Assembly: GCF_905220365.1 (NCBI RefSeq)
Contig: NC_061131.1
Location: 2,418,001-2,482,000, forward strand
Length of the DNA stretch: 64,000 bases
Reading direction: 5' to 3'
DNA from: Vanessa cardui
Lineage: Eukaryota; Arthropoda; Insecta; Lepidoptera; Nymphalidae
Shown: in pieces, positions 39,276 through 51,655 of the stretch
Numbering within the stretch: position 1 is the first letter of the stretch
Layout of the letters: every line of letters starts with the position of its first letter
Notes under the pieces: generated by a model
What the model saw: only the letters and a program-made list of their open reading frames with translations
Database searches by the model: none
What the model was told of the DNA's origin: nothing
Position numbers and translations under genes: made by a program

Positions 39276-41880
39276 TTACTTTACTTTACCTAACTCTGCT
39301 ATTACTAATTCTGTCTACAGATTATCCAGCGATCAAAATCTATCTAAATCCATTTAGCCGTAACTACAGTAACTTACTATAATTTATTACAAGTTTATCT
39401 TCGAAACAAAAATGAGTGTACGCTTTAATAAATAAGTGGCTTTTGAATGTTAACATTTAAGAAATTTAGCAAAATAAAGTAATACGCTCAAATCGTATCC
39501 ACTAGCATGTAGCTTGGGAGAAACATTAAAGTACTAAATGGTTCATTTTTATGATACATACATACATATAGTAACTATTATAAAAAAAAACCTATTATAC
39601 CAAAAAAGATTCAATAAAAAACCAACAATAATATATAAATCATTAGATTAAAATAAAATTCATAGTATCATCAAAAAATATTCCTTAAACTGTTGTATAA
39701 AAAAAAAAGAAAAAATAATGGCGTCTGTACGTTGCAACGATGCAAAAGGACGTCACTCAGCATATTTCGCCGACGCTGGTTTTCAGTGACCGCCTTAAAA
39801 AGAGAGCACGCCTGCGAACAGTTACTAACGTGAGAAACATTGTATTATACATAATACTAAACAGTATGTATATGCTTTACGTATGATACAAAAGAATTAA
39901 AAGGAACGACATGACATCATTACATAGTATAGAACCGATGTCTGTCCTATGTATGTTAAGATCTTTAAAATTACACAACGAATTTTGATGTGGTTTCTTT
40001 TAATAGACAGATCGATTCGAGAAGAAGATTTTTGTATATAAAACATGGACAATATAGTAAAGAAATACGGACAATTTTAGCAGTTTCTAATGTGATGTCA
40101 TAAACAAATACATCTTTACTATCAGTACCGTGCGAGGCAGGGGCGCCGCATATGTAAATAATTTGTTTTTGTTTTGAATTGACGAAACCAGATAATCAAA
40201 GTACATACGAACGTTCGTAGTATATACGAACTCTTTAGAAAAAGAAGTAGAAAAACGAATGAAATGTAGTGTGATTATTAACCGACTTTAAAAAAAAGGA
40301 GGTCTCAATTCGACTGTATTTTTTTGTACAAAATCGAATTCGAAGTTATACGTGCGTTATTCTCTATTCTCATCGAGAATACCGAACGCCTGTCTGTGGG
40401 ATTCGCTACGCTAAGTTGGATAGACGTATCACGTAACCACGTTCATAGATAATGTTTGGTACAAGATTTTTATGCATGTTGGACGTGTCTACTCCGTAGA
40501 GAGTTTTAAGATATGCATCGAGGTTAAACACTATGAATATCAAATGAAAATTATCCTTGGAGTATCAAATTCAAGTTAAAAATGAATGTAAATTAAATTC
40601 AAATCGATTTTCAAATATGTCTGATATTAGTGGAGACTTTTTAATTTACACGGATGTCAATTAAAAAATGCACGATATTTATTAGTGAAGTAATCAAGCA
40701 TGGAATTTGTTTTCGTATTTAAATTTTTGATATCACTGGAATTACAGAAAATAAATAGGATATACATTAATTCATTTTTTATTTATTAAAAATTATTGCA
40801 GAGTATATTGTGTCATCACCAGGGTCGATTATTCCATGAGGCATTGTAGGCCTTGGAGCCCCAAAACAAGACATAATATCTAAATAGGATTACTGATATT
40901 TTCAAAGTAAATAATAAAGTTAAATAAAATTACGTTATGGTAAAAATAATATACTTTTGGTCAACTAGAAAAGGATAATAAGGTAAGGGTCATGAGGCAT
41001 AGGGCCTCTACATGGTTAATCCAGCGCTACACGTTACAACCAACAGGGGCAAACATCCGGATGAAAACGAGCCCAGCAAATGTTTACACAACGAGAAGAA
41101 GCTCATAATGTTAACAATATAGAATATATAAAAATCTATGAAATATATGAATTGAATATTAATTTGTAAATCCCGAATAAAAATTAACGATTAATATTTA
41201 TGACTTTGATAAGATTATAAACGTTTATGTATAAAGTAACAGACCCAATGCAAAAAATGAACAACGTTTGAAAATATGAATTATAACTCTTGACATTTAT
41301 AAGAAACTGAATTAAAACAATAACAATACATAAAATGTATAATGTTATCATAAAACCTATGTAGTAGAAAGGGAAAGAAAGAGGTCACCTGGAGGCGGTT
41401 TAACGCTTTTCTTTTCTTGACAATTTATGCCAAATCACTTTAATGAATAAGATCTTTATTCAAAAATAGATAAATATCATCGATTAATCTATAAAGTGAA
41501 ACTTAATCGAACAACTCGTTCCTATTTAAAAGGAGATAAAACTTTACGAAATATCGATTTAAATCGAATCAGTGAAGCGATTTACGAGTCGACTATTTAA
41601 CTTCTCGTAGTCAAGCAAAAGTCGGCGACGAATGAAAGGTGAAAGACGCGCTCGATGTTTGTAACTTATATTGATTCTTTTTAATGAGTTATTTTGTAAA
41701 CATCCTTCCATTTTTAAAACTTTTGACTGTGTGATTTTTCTCATTACTTTCTCACAACAACCTTTATTTATTATGAGTCAAAATGTGTGAGCGATTATGA
41801 TTTTTGGTCTCATAGCTTATCCAATTTTGAATCAATATTGATTCCCTTTATATTATTGATTATATACTAACCAACTATAG
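39276..41880. other. Gene-free stretch with family H and F repeats
   Basis: About 39,920-40,150 is a family H repeat (ATAGTATAGAACCGATG ... AACAATATAGTAAAGAAATAC, end CCGTGCGAGGCAGGGG). About 40,278-40,335 is a family F fragment (AACCGACTTTAAAAAAAAGG). The remainder is AT-rich and shows no exon. Confidence 0.5.
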
Positions 41881-41885
41881 GCAAC

Positions 41886-42465
41886 TACAGGCGAGATGGC
41901 CCAGTGGTTAAAATGCGTGCAACTTAACCAATGAGTGCAGGTTCAAACCAAGGCAAGCACCACTGAATATTCATGTGCTTAATTTGTTTTTTTTTATCGT
42001 ATAGGTTGGCGGACGAGCATATGGGCCACCTGATGGTAAGTGGTCACCATCACTCATAGACAATGACGCTGTACGGAATATTAACTATTCCTTACATCGT
42101 CAATGTGCCACTAACCTTGGGAACTAAGATGTTATGTCCCTTGTGCCTGTAGTTACACTGGCTCACTCATCCTTCAGACCGGAACACAACAATACTGAGT
42201 ATTGTTATTTGGCGGTAGAATAACTGATGAGTGGGTGGTACCTACCCAGACGGGCTTGCAAAAAGTCCTACCACCAAGTGTCTTAATAATTCATCTCGGT
42301 GGTAAAGAGAAACATCGTGAGGAAACCTGCATGTGTCAAATTTTTAGAAATTCTGCCACATATTCCACCAATCCGCATCGGAACAACATTGTAAAATGCT
42401 CCAAACCTCGGTGGAAGAGGAGTCCTTAGCCCAGCATGGGGAGCTTTACAAGCTGTTGTTTTATA
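41886..42465 (+). mobile_element. SINE family A copy split by a family B insertion
   Basis: The SINE head and first body segment (41,886-41,989) are followed by a T-run and a complete family B repeat (41,998-42,282). The SINE resumes at ATAATTCATCTCGGTGG and ends near 42,465. Copies of CTTAAT flank the insert as a possible target duplication. Confidence 0.85.
41998..42282 (+). repeat. Family B repeat, nested insertion
   Basis: The cleanest full copy in the window: TAGGTTGGCGGACGAGCATA to CCTACCACCAAGTG, about 285 bp. It is younger than the SINE it interrupts. Confidence 0.85.
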
Positions 42466-43111
42466 GGCAACTATTTTTCCCGTTTTTTTTAATTATAGGA
42501 TATCGATTATGTGATACCGAATTATTTGCTCTACTTTAATCGATCAATTTATCATATATTTATGACATGGATTTTGTATCTTGGTTTTTCCAGTGTTAAC
42601 GGTACCAGGCTGTGACTGACACGAGACCTACTATTATTTATTTATATGATCTTGATACTTCTATATGATGAACGCTTTGAATATAGAATGAAACGTAACG
42701 TAAGTGACTAAGGAATATGATGATGAAACAAAATTTGGTATGGTTTACTCAATTCGGATGTGTTCGGTTTTACGAATTTTGCCGATGCTACATCTAAGTT
42801 GTATCGTACTATACTTACTTTTTTAAAACAAATTCAGATTAAATTATTATTTAAATACCTATGTATATAATATGATATACATTAATAATCTCTTTATATA
42901 AGTAGGTATGTTAAATACTCACTGCAATATTATACAATGTTTATGTTATTTATTTTATTACTGGTATTTGTTGAAGAGTATTTACACAACAAATATTACA
43001 TCCAAAATGAATTTAGGAATTATCAAAATATGTAGCATTTATACCTTTTGAATATACTGATTTTATAACTCAGAAAGTAACTGTATGTCACAGCAAAACC
43101 ACTGAACCGAA

Positions 43112-43216
43112 TTATACTATAAGCTACTGTACTCTGAATATATATTATACTATATATAGTACTGTACTCTGAATATATATTATACTATATATATTCAGAG
43201 TACATAACTTATAGTA
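43112..43216. repeat. Tandem AT-rich unit folded into a palindrome
   Basis: A perfect 16-bp inverted repeat (43,164-43,179 and 43,188-43,203; GTACTCTGAATATATA) has an 8-base loop. The GTACTCTGAATATATA arm also occurs once more just upstream as a direct copy. An outer pair, TACTATAAG and CTTATAGTA, extends the fold. Confidence 0.8.
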
Positions 43217-43269
43217 ATGAAATAGACTCAAGAAAGACAGGAATATAAATTACTTTTAACAATTTAGTT

Positions 43270-43548
43270 AAAAGTATAAAAGTAAAGTAACAGCCTGTAA
43301 ATTTCCCACTGCTGGGATATGGCCTCATGTTAAGGAGAGGGTTTGGAACATATTTCGCCACGCTGTTCCAATGCGGGTTGGTGGAATGCACATGTGGCAG
43401 AATTTCGATGAAATTAGACACATGCAGGTTTTCTCACGATGTTTTCCTTCACCGACTAGTACGAGATGAATTATAAACACAAATTAAGGACTTATATCAT
43501 CAGTTAAGATGCACGCGTTCTAACCATTGGTCCATCTCAGCTTAACAA
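43270..43548 (-). mobile_element. SINE family A copy
   Basis: Reverse copy: CAGCCTGTAAATTTCCCAC to the reverse head CCATCTCAGCTT. There is a small deletion in the B-box region. Confidence 0.85.
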
Positions 43549-44761
43549 TTTACTTTCAACAATAACAACAAAAATAGTTCTAACTTGAATTTATCGAAAC
43601 AAATAAATTAAAAAATCATACTTATTGAAGTGAATAAATAACGCTTCTAATATATCTTTTTTTTTCATTCGTTCTAGCCAGTTATATAAATAAAGGAATC
43701 GCCTATAAAGTAAAACTATATAACAGCGTTCAATTTTCTTTTAGACAATGCCATCTATTTTGTTTGCACGGAACTAATTCATACAGTCTATGGTGCTAAA
43801 TAGATGGCATGCCTGATTTTTTATTATATGTTGTATAAATCGACGGTAATCGGTTTTATTAAATATGCCGATGCTACATCTAAGATGTATCGTACTATAA
43901 TTAGTAAAACTACTTAAGTTTTATGCTGTCCCCGACTTATGTGTACATATTTTGAAGACCTACAAATCTCTTACATAATGTTTTTGTTTAATTTATAATG
44001 TCAACAGCATTAGCTTTAATGGCATGTGCACTGACATTTGTACTCGTCTACCATATGTCCCGTATCAACATAATATATCTATATCCTATGTATTACGTGA
44101 AAAATTTCTTTCAGTCTTTCAAAGATTCAAATTTGCAATTCAAACTTGCATTATATAAATTTCAATAAGCTTGAATGATAAATAAAAAAAATTCAGTCAA
44201 ATTGCCACTAAATGTCAACTAACCAATGAATATTTATTGTTTTTTTTTTTATAAAATATTACGGTTCTGAAGTTAAAAATCATATAATCAATAATCTCCA
44301 TTTATCGTTCCATGCGCGCTTCTCTTTTGTTTTTTTTAATAATCCGTTCGCGCGGGAAAACGTCTTATATTATAAAGCCATACGTGTATGAAGTTTCAAT
44401 ATAAAATCGATTAGACTTTTATAAAATCAGATATAATAACAAAATATAAGTTTATTAACATAATAAAGTATTCCTAACATACAATTATACTCCACATATA
44501 CAACATATAAATATTCGTATAAAATTGATTATTAGGACTTGTAGTTCAATGATGAAGTAATAAGTCATTGTCGATTGTAGAATAATTTCGATGGTTGTCA
44601 TATATTTATTTTTAGCGCGGTTTACCCCGTCTGGAATATAAATGGAAATCGAAATGACGTCACGTTTTCGTTCAGTACAAACCCATGTTTTTGATAGAAA
44701 AATATTGTAAGTACATACTAATTATCACCTGTGGATTCGTTTGCGCTGTGGCGGTTGTCCA

Positions 44762-44995
44762 TCAAAATCAAAATAAACTTTATTCACGTGGGCTTTTACA
44801 AGCACTTTTGAATCGTCATTCAACAATGAAGTGAAGCTGGCACCGGTTCGGAAAGTAGAATCTACCGAGAAGAACCGGCAAGAAACTTAATAGTTACTCT
44901 TTTTCAACAATTAAAAAATACAGTTATATTAGTTAAATACAATTATATATGTATGTAATGTATCCTGCCTGAAAGTCAACAGTTATTAATTCCAA
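44762..44995 (+). repeat. Family D repeat
   Basis: Longer copy of the repeat at 35,233-35,430, ending in TCCTGCCTGAAAGTCAACAG. Confidence 0.65.
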
Positions 44996-45009
44996 GTTTT
45001 TTTCGCATC

Positions 45010-45212
45010 GCATTTCATGGGTACGCCACTCCGAAGTCCTGGGTTCGATTCCCGGCTGAGTCGATGTAGATTATCATTAGTTTTGTATGTTGTCTTGGGT
45101 CTGGTTGTTTGTGGTACCGTCGTTACTTCTGATTTTCCATAACACAAATGCTTTAGCTTACATTGGGATCAGAGTAATGTATGTGATGTTGTCTCATATT
45201 ATATTATTAGAT
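45010..45212 (+). mobile_element. SINE family C copy, head truncated
   Basis: Begins at CATGGGTACGCCACTCCGAA with an intact B-box (GGTTCGATTCCCGG) and carries the full body to the TCATATTATATTATTAG tail. Confidence 0.8.
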
Positions 45213-45784
45213 TATAGTACAGGTTATATACCTAACTGCTATTAGATATACCTATACTATATAAAAGGTACGTAACAGGTCAGCACAACCGAATAATGGT
45301 ATTAAATCGAGGAATATGAAGAATATAATAAGGAATCCTTTTAGAAGTTTTTTTTAATTAAATACGGCCAGTCATGCAAATTAAAAAAAAAGTCGTGTAA
45401 TTTTACTTTCAGGTATAAATTATGATGCAAAAGTATTAATAATAAATGGACTCCTACGGTCGAAAAATAATATACGTCAGCAAAATTATAAATAATAATA
45501 GTATTGCTAAAATAAAAATAAAAACAAGTGCGTGTAATTAAAGCGCTAAATACTAAAATTATATTTCTCTAAAGTACGAATTTGATAGTTAACAACTAAG
45601 ATTATAAAATAAAAAGCAGATGGAGCGCGAAGAACATTTTAGTGCAGCCACAAATGCGCATACATTTTCAAAAGCAAACGCGATTCCTGAGTAATGCTGA
45701 ACAACGCGTCTTTTTGTCAATACGTCAAAATTCCTGGCGTTTTAATGATTATTAATTATAGCCGTATTCTTTTAAGCTTCATCG

Positions 45785-46150
45785 TGTCTTCCTTCCTTCC
45801 TCCTGTCCTTATCCCGATTTACTTCCCTATCTGACGCCATCTCACAAGTACCACTCTGTCCAACCATTATCATTATCTTTCAAGCAATCCATCCATCATT
45901 TTATTGGTCGTCCCCTTCCTCTACATGTATCCATATTCATGCTCAAGACCTTCCTCCCAATATGTTCCTCATTCCTCGGCAAAACATGCCCATACCATGA
46001 TAGCCGCCTTCCTCATAACTTTTCGGCTATCGATGCCACTCACCTCAACATTCTCATCTCCGTCACATGCAGTTGTTTTCCATTCATCTCTTTTGTGGCC
46101 CAACACTCTGATCCATATAGGACAGCAGGTCTGCCCATGGTCTTATAAAT
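45785..46150 (-). mobile_element. RTE-type LINE fragment, end of reverse transcriptase ORF
   Basis: On the minus strand: YKTMGRPAVLYGSECWATKE, then LHVTEMRMLR, WYGHVLPRNEEHIGRKVL and RGRGRP, the ordered tail motifs of RTE-like non-LTR retrotransposons. In-frame stops and small shifts break it, so it is an old fragment. Open frames on the plus strand here are shadows of it. Confidence 0.75.
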
Positions 46151-46481
46151 CAACTCGCCTATTAAAGTTAAACTCAATTTTCTACGCTATCTGTAATTCA
46201 GTCTTTAAACTGTCAGGATTAACATTATAACTAGATTGTATTACGTCACACGAGACAGGTAGCTTCCTTCCATTAAAACAAGCTACTTGATACGATGATA
46301 AACAAGGTCAATGAAAATAAGGACATGTGGGAATACGCTGATAAAACAAGCTATTGGCTGACGAGTTGGGCCCACGGGATCGTTTACGTGAACTACTTAT
46401 TACCACGATGATTTATTCATCATTGTTCCAGCATCATATTTTCGGATATACATTTTCTTTTTTATATTATTATATAATAAT

Positions 46482-46800
46482 TGGGCTGAGATCGTCCAGA
46501 GGTTAGACCGCGTACATCTTCATCATCATGATTTCGAGTTCAAACCCAGGCAAGCACCACTGAGTTTTCGTGTTCTTAATATACGCAGGTGTATAATTCA
46601 TCTCGAGCTCGGCATTGAAGGAAAACATCGAAAGAAACCTGCATGAGACTAACTTGACTGAAATTCTACCAAATGTGAACCTCCAACCCGCATTGAATTA
46701 TGCTCGCGTAGAGCCGTTGAAATATGCTCCTAACCTTCTCCTCAAAGGTAGAGGAGGCTATAGCTCAGCTATCAAAGAATTATATAGATCTAAACACTCA
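46482..46800 (+). mobile_element. SINE family A copy, diverged
   Basis: Head GGGCTGAGATCGTCCAGAGG, B-box GAGTTCAAACCCAGGCAAGC, and a body with many substitutions. Confidence 0.75.
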
Positions 46801-49130
46801 TAAAAGTGCGCCCCTTTACGTTAAATGATTATTATATCAGAGTGCAATAGGTATAAGACAGTGATGCTCGTTTAAAAAAAAATAAAGCAAATAAAAACGT
46901 AATTATTAAGATTTTTTTTTAATTTAATTAATTTATCGTGGGCCCTTCTTGAGTGCATACGTCAATGTTGGGTATTAACTACAGTAATTATAATATTGAG
47001 AAAATACATATAATAATATACATATAACCTCTCAGGCAGTTTTTAATATTTCACTAGGGGGTGAATAAAACTATTTCTTTAAGAATAACATTTCTGCACT
47101 TAAACATTACTGAGTTCAATAAATTTCTTGTCTTTTATATCATAGAGTCAGTGTCTTAATTGTACCTTGAACCCAAAGTAACAAAAATATGTTTTTACCA
47201 AAACTATAATCTAAACAATGTAACTGTTTTCGCATTAAATTTACTTATTTTAAATATTTATTAGTCATGTATGTATTGATACCTATTTTCGTATCTCAAC
47301 AGAAGTTAGAATCAAATTAAGAACAGTTATCGACATCATACATTTATTAACGATTGATTCACGAGCATTACGAACGTTGCAGTATTGCTAATATCTATCA
47401 TTAGTAATGATTTATAATTGTGCATTCACATTTTGCTTCTCATATTCTATTTAACTTTATATTAATAATACATACAATGTCACAAAAAATACATTATAAA
47501 ATTATATCCATGCGCGATTGTGATTTTGGCTCAAAGAAAAATACATTTTAGTCAATTTATAGTCTTCTCAAAATACACCTCATTACTAAAACCAGAACGA
47601 AGATTTTAAAGCAACGTTGAATACATAACATTTAATGTATATGATGACCATTGAGTAGATCCTTCATCTGGAGTCAAATCTTCGTGAAGAATAGACCCTT
47701 ACCACGCTTACCATAAAAATGCCATTAGAAATTCTGCTTGCAATATTTTACCTAAACTACCAAAAAAAAACATAGCAAATAAATCCTTGTAAAAAATCCG
47801 TAGTTATAATAGTGATAGATTTAGATAATGCGCATTAAAACCTTTTTAGTTTAAGGCATTACGAGGAACTATCAATTAAAAGTACAACAAACATTTCGTA
47901 AGCCAATTACTGTGATCAATATTAGTTACAATAGGAATTAAAATAAATATATGTAAAAGTAATATATGTTTACTGTGTTTTTTTTTCATGCTTTTCACTA
48001 TACGCTAAATAAATTAATATGCAAATTAGACCCGGGTTTCGCTTAATTGGTTCACATGCGTGAATCGTATGCCCGAACTATTTTTCACGTTATTAAAACA
48101 ACAAATCATAAGATTACTAACGCCATGCTTTGAATGGGAATAAAATCTTCCTTGCAATGTTTAATTGGATAAGTATTAAGAGTCTTTTGGGATTAATTTA
48201 TTTATTTTTATTATGATTTCAACACATGTCAGAAGTTTAGATGTGAGACCACAATTGTGTTCAAAAATGTTCTTGGCGCAAATTGATACCATCCATTGTG
48301 AATAGTATAAGTCAAAAGGATATCACCGTGTTATAATTATATTGTAATAAAACTACTCACATCACATTAATTTATGTCACTATATTAAATATATGATTTA
48401 CCATATATTTTTATCCGCTTATTGTATATAATGACATACTTTTACCGCCCATCCACGAATCTAGCTTTCTTCCGCCCTGCCAGTTCAAAATCTGTTTCTA
48501 TTTGCCTTTTGTTTTTCTCGTGCCAGGCAGTACCAGTCGCCGCACCACGCCAAGAGAGTAAGTGACGGGAGTCCCACAATACGGTGTCCATAACCGAATC
48601 AATAATTATACTAATAAATTTTATTTCAAATAAAAACGTATTTAAAAATTTAGCCGTACTAAATATTATTATTTCAATTCAAATTATATTTAAGTATATT
48701 TAAAAAATCATGCCAATATCTTAAAAAAATAAATAAAGTATTCAATACCATGTTATACATATCACTGACTGTGTACACACCATTGGTCTAGTTAAGACTC
48801 ACGTTTCTAACCCTAGGCCATCTATAATCTGTGAACCGTGCCATAAATCAAGATTCACGCCCATTTTCCAGTCCCAGGTCATCTATGATCTATGAAGATT
48901 ACCTAAAATTGCTTTAGCTTTTTCTTGAATCTTTTCAAATATTTTTAACGACTTTTTCTGCTGTTGACGCTGTTGTCTGATAAATCACCATGGATTGAGA
49001 TATTTTTACATAATCAATATACGGAATTTGTATCACTTCCCCTCTGTCACCAATAAATCAGTGCAGCACGAGCCGTGCTAAACGGACTACCGTCAAAGAT
49101 GAAATATTTGGCTCTGATATTACTGAGGTT
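46801..49130. other. Gene-free AT-rich stretch
   Basis: I see no exon, splice-site set or domain. A slightly GC-richer patch at about 48,440-48,580 (TCGTGCCAGGCAGTACCAG, CGCCGCACCACGCC) is unexplained and may be an old repeat. Confidence 0.4.
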
Positions 49131-49136
49131 TTGAGG

Positions 49137-49228
49137 AATCATCATCATCATCATCATTTCAGTCGAAGGACGTTTACTGCTGGACATAGGCCTCCCCCAA
49201 GGATCGCCACATCGACCGGTCTTCCACA
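49137..49228 (+). mobile_element. LINE 3'-end fragment with ATC microsatellite
   Basis: ATCATCATCATCATC, then TTTACTGCTGGACATAGGCC and GATCGCCACATCGACCGG: an arrangement common at the ends of lepidopteran RTE-like elements. Only about 90 bp remain. Confidence 0.6.
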
Positions 49229-50044
49229 ATTTTTTCTTCTTTTTGAGGAATTAATTGCAACCATTAATTTCGTAATAAGTTTAAAATCACTCCATCGTTA
49301 CGTATTTGTTTGGTAATGAAAAATAAATATATGTTCTTAATAACTTCTTTTTAAAGATTATTGTCCATTTTAGTTTATGCTAATGGATCGCCCGCGAAGC
49401 TTGGTGACTATTCGAAATATTTTTTAGGTACTTGAAATCCTACGACAGGTTTTATTTTGATTTAATTTAATTGCATACTGATGAAAACTTTTTTTTAATA
49501 AATTTTTTAATGTCAAATACATTAATATTCTATAACTAGCCAGTAACATTTTTCCGCGTTCTAAAATTAATCATCTATTAAATTGTAATTACAATCAAGA
49601 ATCCTCTTTAAATGTCTGCACATATACGGTCCTGTGAAATGAGACCATAGCAGTCTTTTTTGTGTAGCTATCGTTCCATAATCACGGGGTCAAAAATCGG
49701 CTGACGCTGACAAAAGGTATGAAATAATCTTTTTAGATATAACCGTTACAGAATAGAACTGAAATTTAAAATTTAAAAATTTATATAAATAATAATATAA
49801 TGCATGTTAAAGTTATGTTTGTGTTTGTTCTCATTTCACGCTTCAACACTTAAACTTCATCAGGAAATTCGTTACACTGATAGTTTGAAATGTGAAACCA
49901 TATTTACCTACTCTTAATTAAAGGAGTCTTGTTATAATATTTTCATGAAATGTATCTTTTAATAATTCAATAGAAAAAGAAACGAAGAAATTTACATAAG
50001 AATTTTTAAAATTTAACGAAATACAAATTTATACTGTAAGTATA

Positions 50045-50265
50045 CAATAAAATTGGAAGTCTGTTTGTAATACTATTTTGATATTACTCACTCAATGCAT
50101 ATGTAAACGGTATACATACATAATTATGCATTGTATGTTTACCGTATCGTATTTTGGTATCAAAATGTTATTGATAACAAAATGACACTTTTTACAATTT
50201 TTGTAAGTCTGTCTGTCTGTCTGTTTGTTCCAGTTAATCTCTGGAACGGCTGGAATTTTTTAAAT
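50045..50265 (+). repeat. Family E repeat, long form
   Basis: AAATTGGAAGTCTGTTTGTA, then GTCTGTCTGTCTGTCTGTTT and TTAATCTCTGGAACGGCTGG; the 3' end is cut off. Confidence 0.6.
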
Positions 50266-51499
50266 AGAATATTTAAAAAAAAAAAGAAACAAGATTCTTA
50301 CTACTGTATCGGTTAATATTTCAATACTAAAACGATTATGAGACTGGCGATGATCGGGATGTTTTATATAAAAAGAGGTTATATATGAATCACATATACG
50401 TCTTACAATCAGCTTCATGAGCGATTCAACCAATTCTAAATAAAGAGGTTTTAATTCGCGGAAGTATCCTTAACATTGCCTCATGACGTCATTACTAATC
50501 AAATATGACGAACGTACCTGTCATATTGTACGTATAAATCGCACATTCGAATAGTATGGCTATTACTATATTGATTTAAAAATATCATTTTTTATAAGGA
50601 ATGTAACCTAATTTCCAACCAATTCATTTTCCGCTTTTGTCGAAATGGTAAAGGTGATTTGTATTAAAAATCAATTCAATCACTTATATTTTAAAATAAT
50701 ATAATAATTATTTATTTATTTTTGTTTTTCTTTATTCTGAATTCCATCTTATTGCCTATATAATGTCTTCTATCCATTCCCAAAGTCATCCGAGATTTAA
50801 CAAAATAATGATTTAAAAATCCTGAGTGCTAAAGCGAAACGTATTTAATATGATTTTTTTTGTACAAATGATTCAACAACACTTACTGGATAATTACGAC
50901 TCCTACTTACAATTCTAAGGCCACTTTAAGACGTTACAGCGTAAAACTGAAAAAAAGGAAATTTATTTTTTCATCGTTTTAAAATGGTCCATTTTTTAAA
51001 TTCTTTTTTTGAAAACGCACTGGCTGACAATATTTTAGTTGGTAACATCTAGATTATTTGTCTTACAAATTTATGCTTCGCAATACAAAAACGTTATGTG
51101 GATATCCGACTCGGTACAAACCACTCATCAAAATACTTACCTTTCTTATATTTTACTGAAATGTGATGTGTATTTAAAATATTTCTATTTTAAATATTTT
51201 ATTCAAGCTTTGACCGCACTGACTACGGCCAATAAAACTATCGGAAAATAAAATGGTACGTTCGCGTTGGAAACTCGGATAAAATGTTTTTAAATGTACT
51301 CATCAGTTATTCGACCGCGAATATCAACACTGTTATTGTTGTATCCCGCGGAGAGTCATTGAGCTTGTAATTACTTGGTAGAATTGTCGGAGTCCAAAAG
51401 TAGGAAGTTACACTTTCGTGCATCATTAAGTAAGAAAATCCCTAGACCATTTCACAAACCATTATAAAAGCGAGATAATAGTTAATGCGCAAGTTTTTC

Positions 51500-51655
51500 A
51501 TGTACTGCATTTGTGTTTATAATTCATCTCGTGCTCGGCGGTGAAGGAAAACATCGTGAGCAAACCCTACATATATAGAACAGCGTGGTGGAATATGTTC
51601 CAAACCTTCTCCTCAAAGAGAGATGAGGCCAATTTACAGGCTGTAGTTGTTATTG
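51500..51655 (+). mobile_element. SINE family A copy, internally deleted
   Basis: Head missing. The body is present from ATAATTCATCTCGTGCTCGG, about 50 bases are deleted, and it ends AATTTACAGGCTGTAGTTG. Confidence 0.75.

Noticed and set aside
45904..46230. 108-codon plus-strand frame
   Set aside because: Antisense shadow of the RTE-type LINE fragment.
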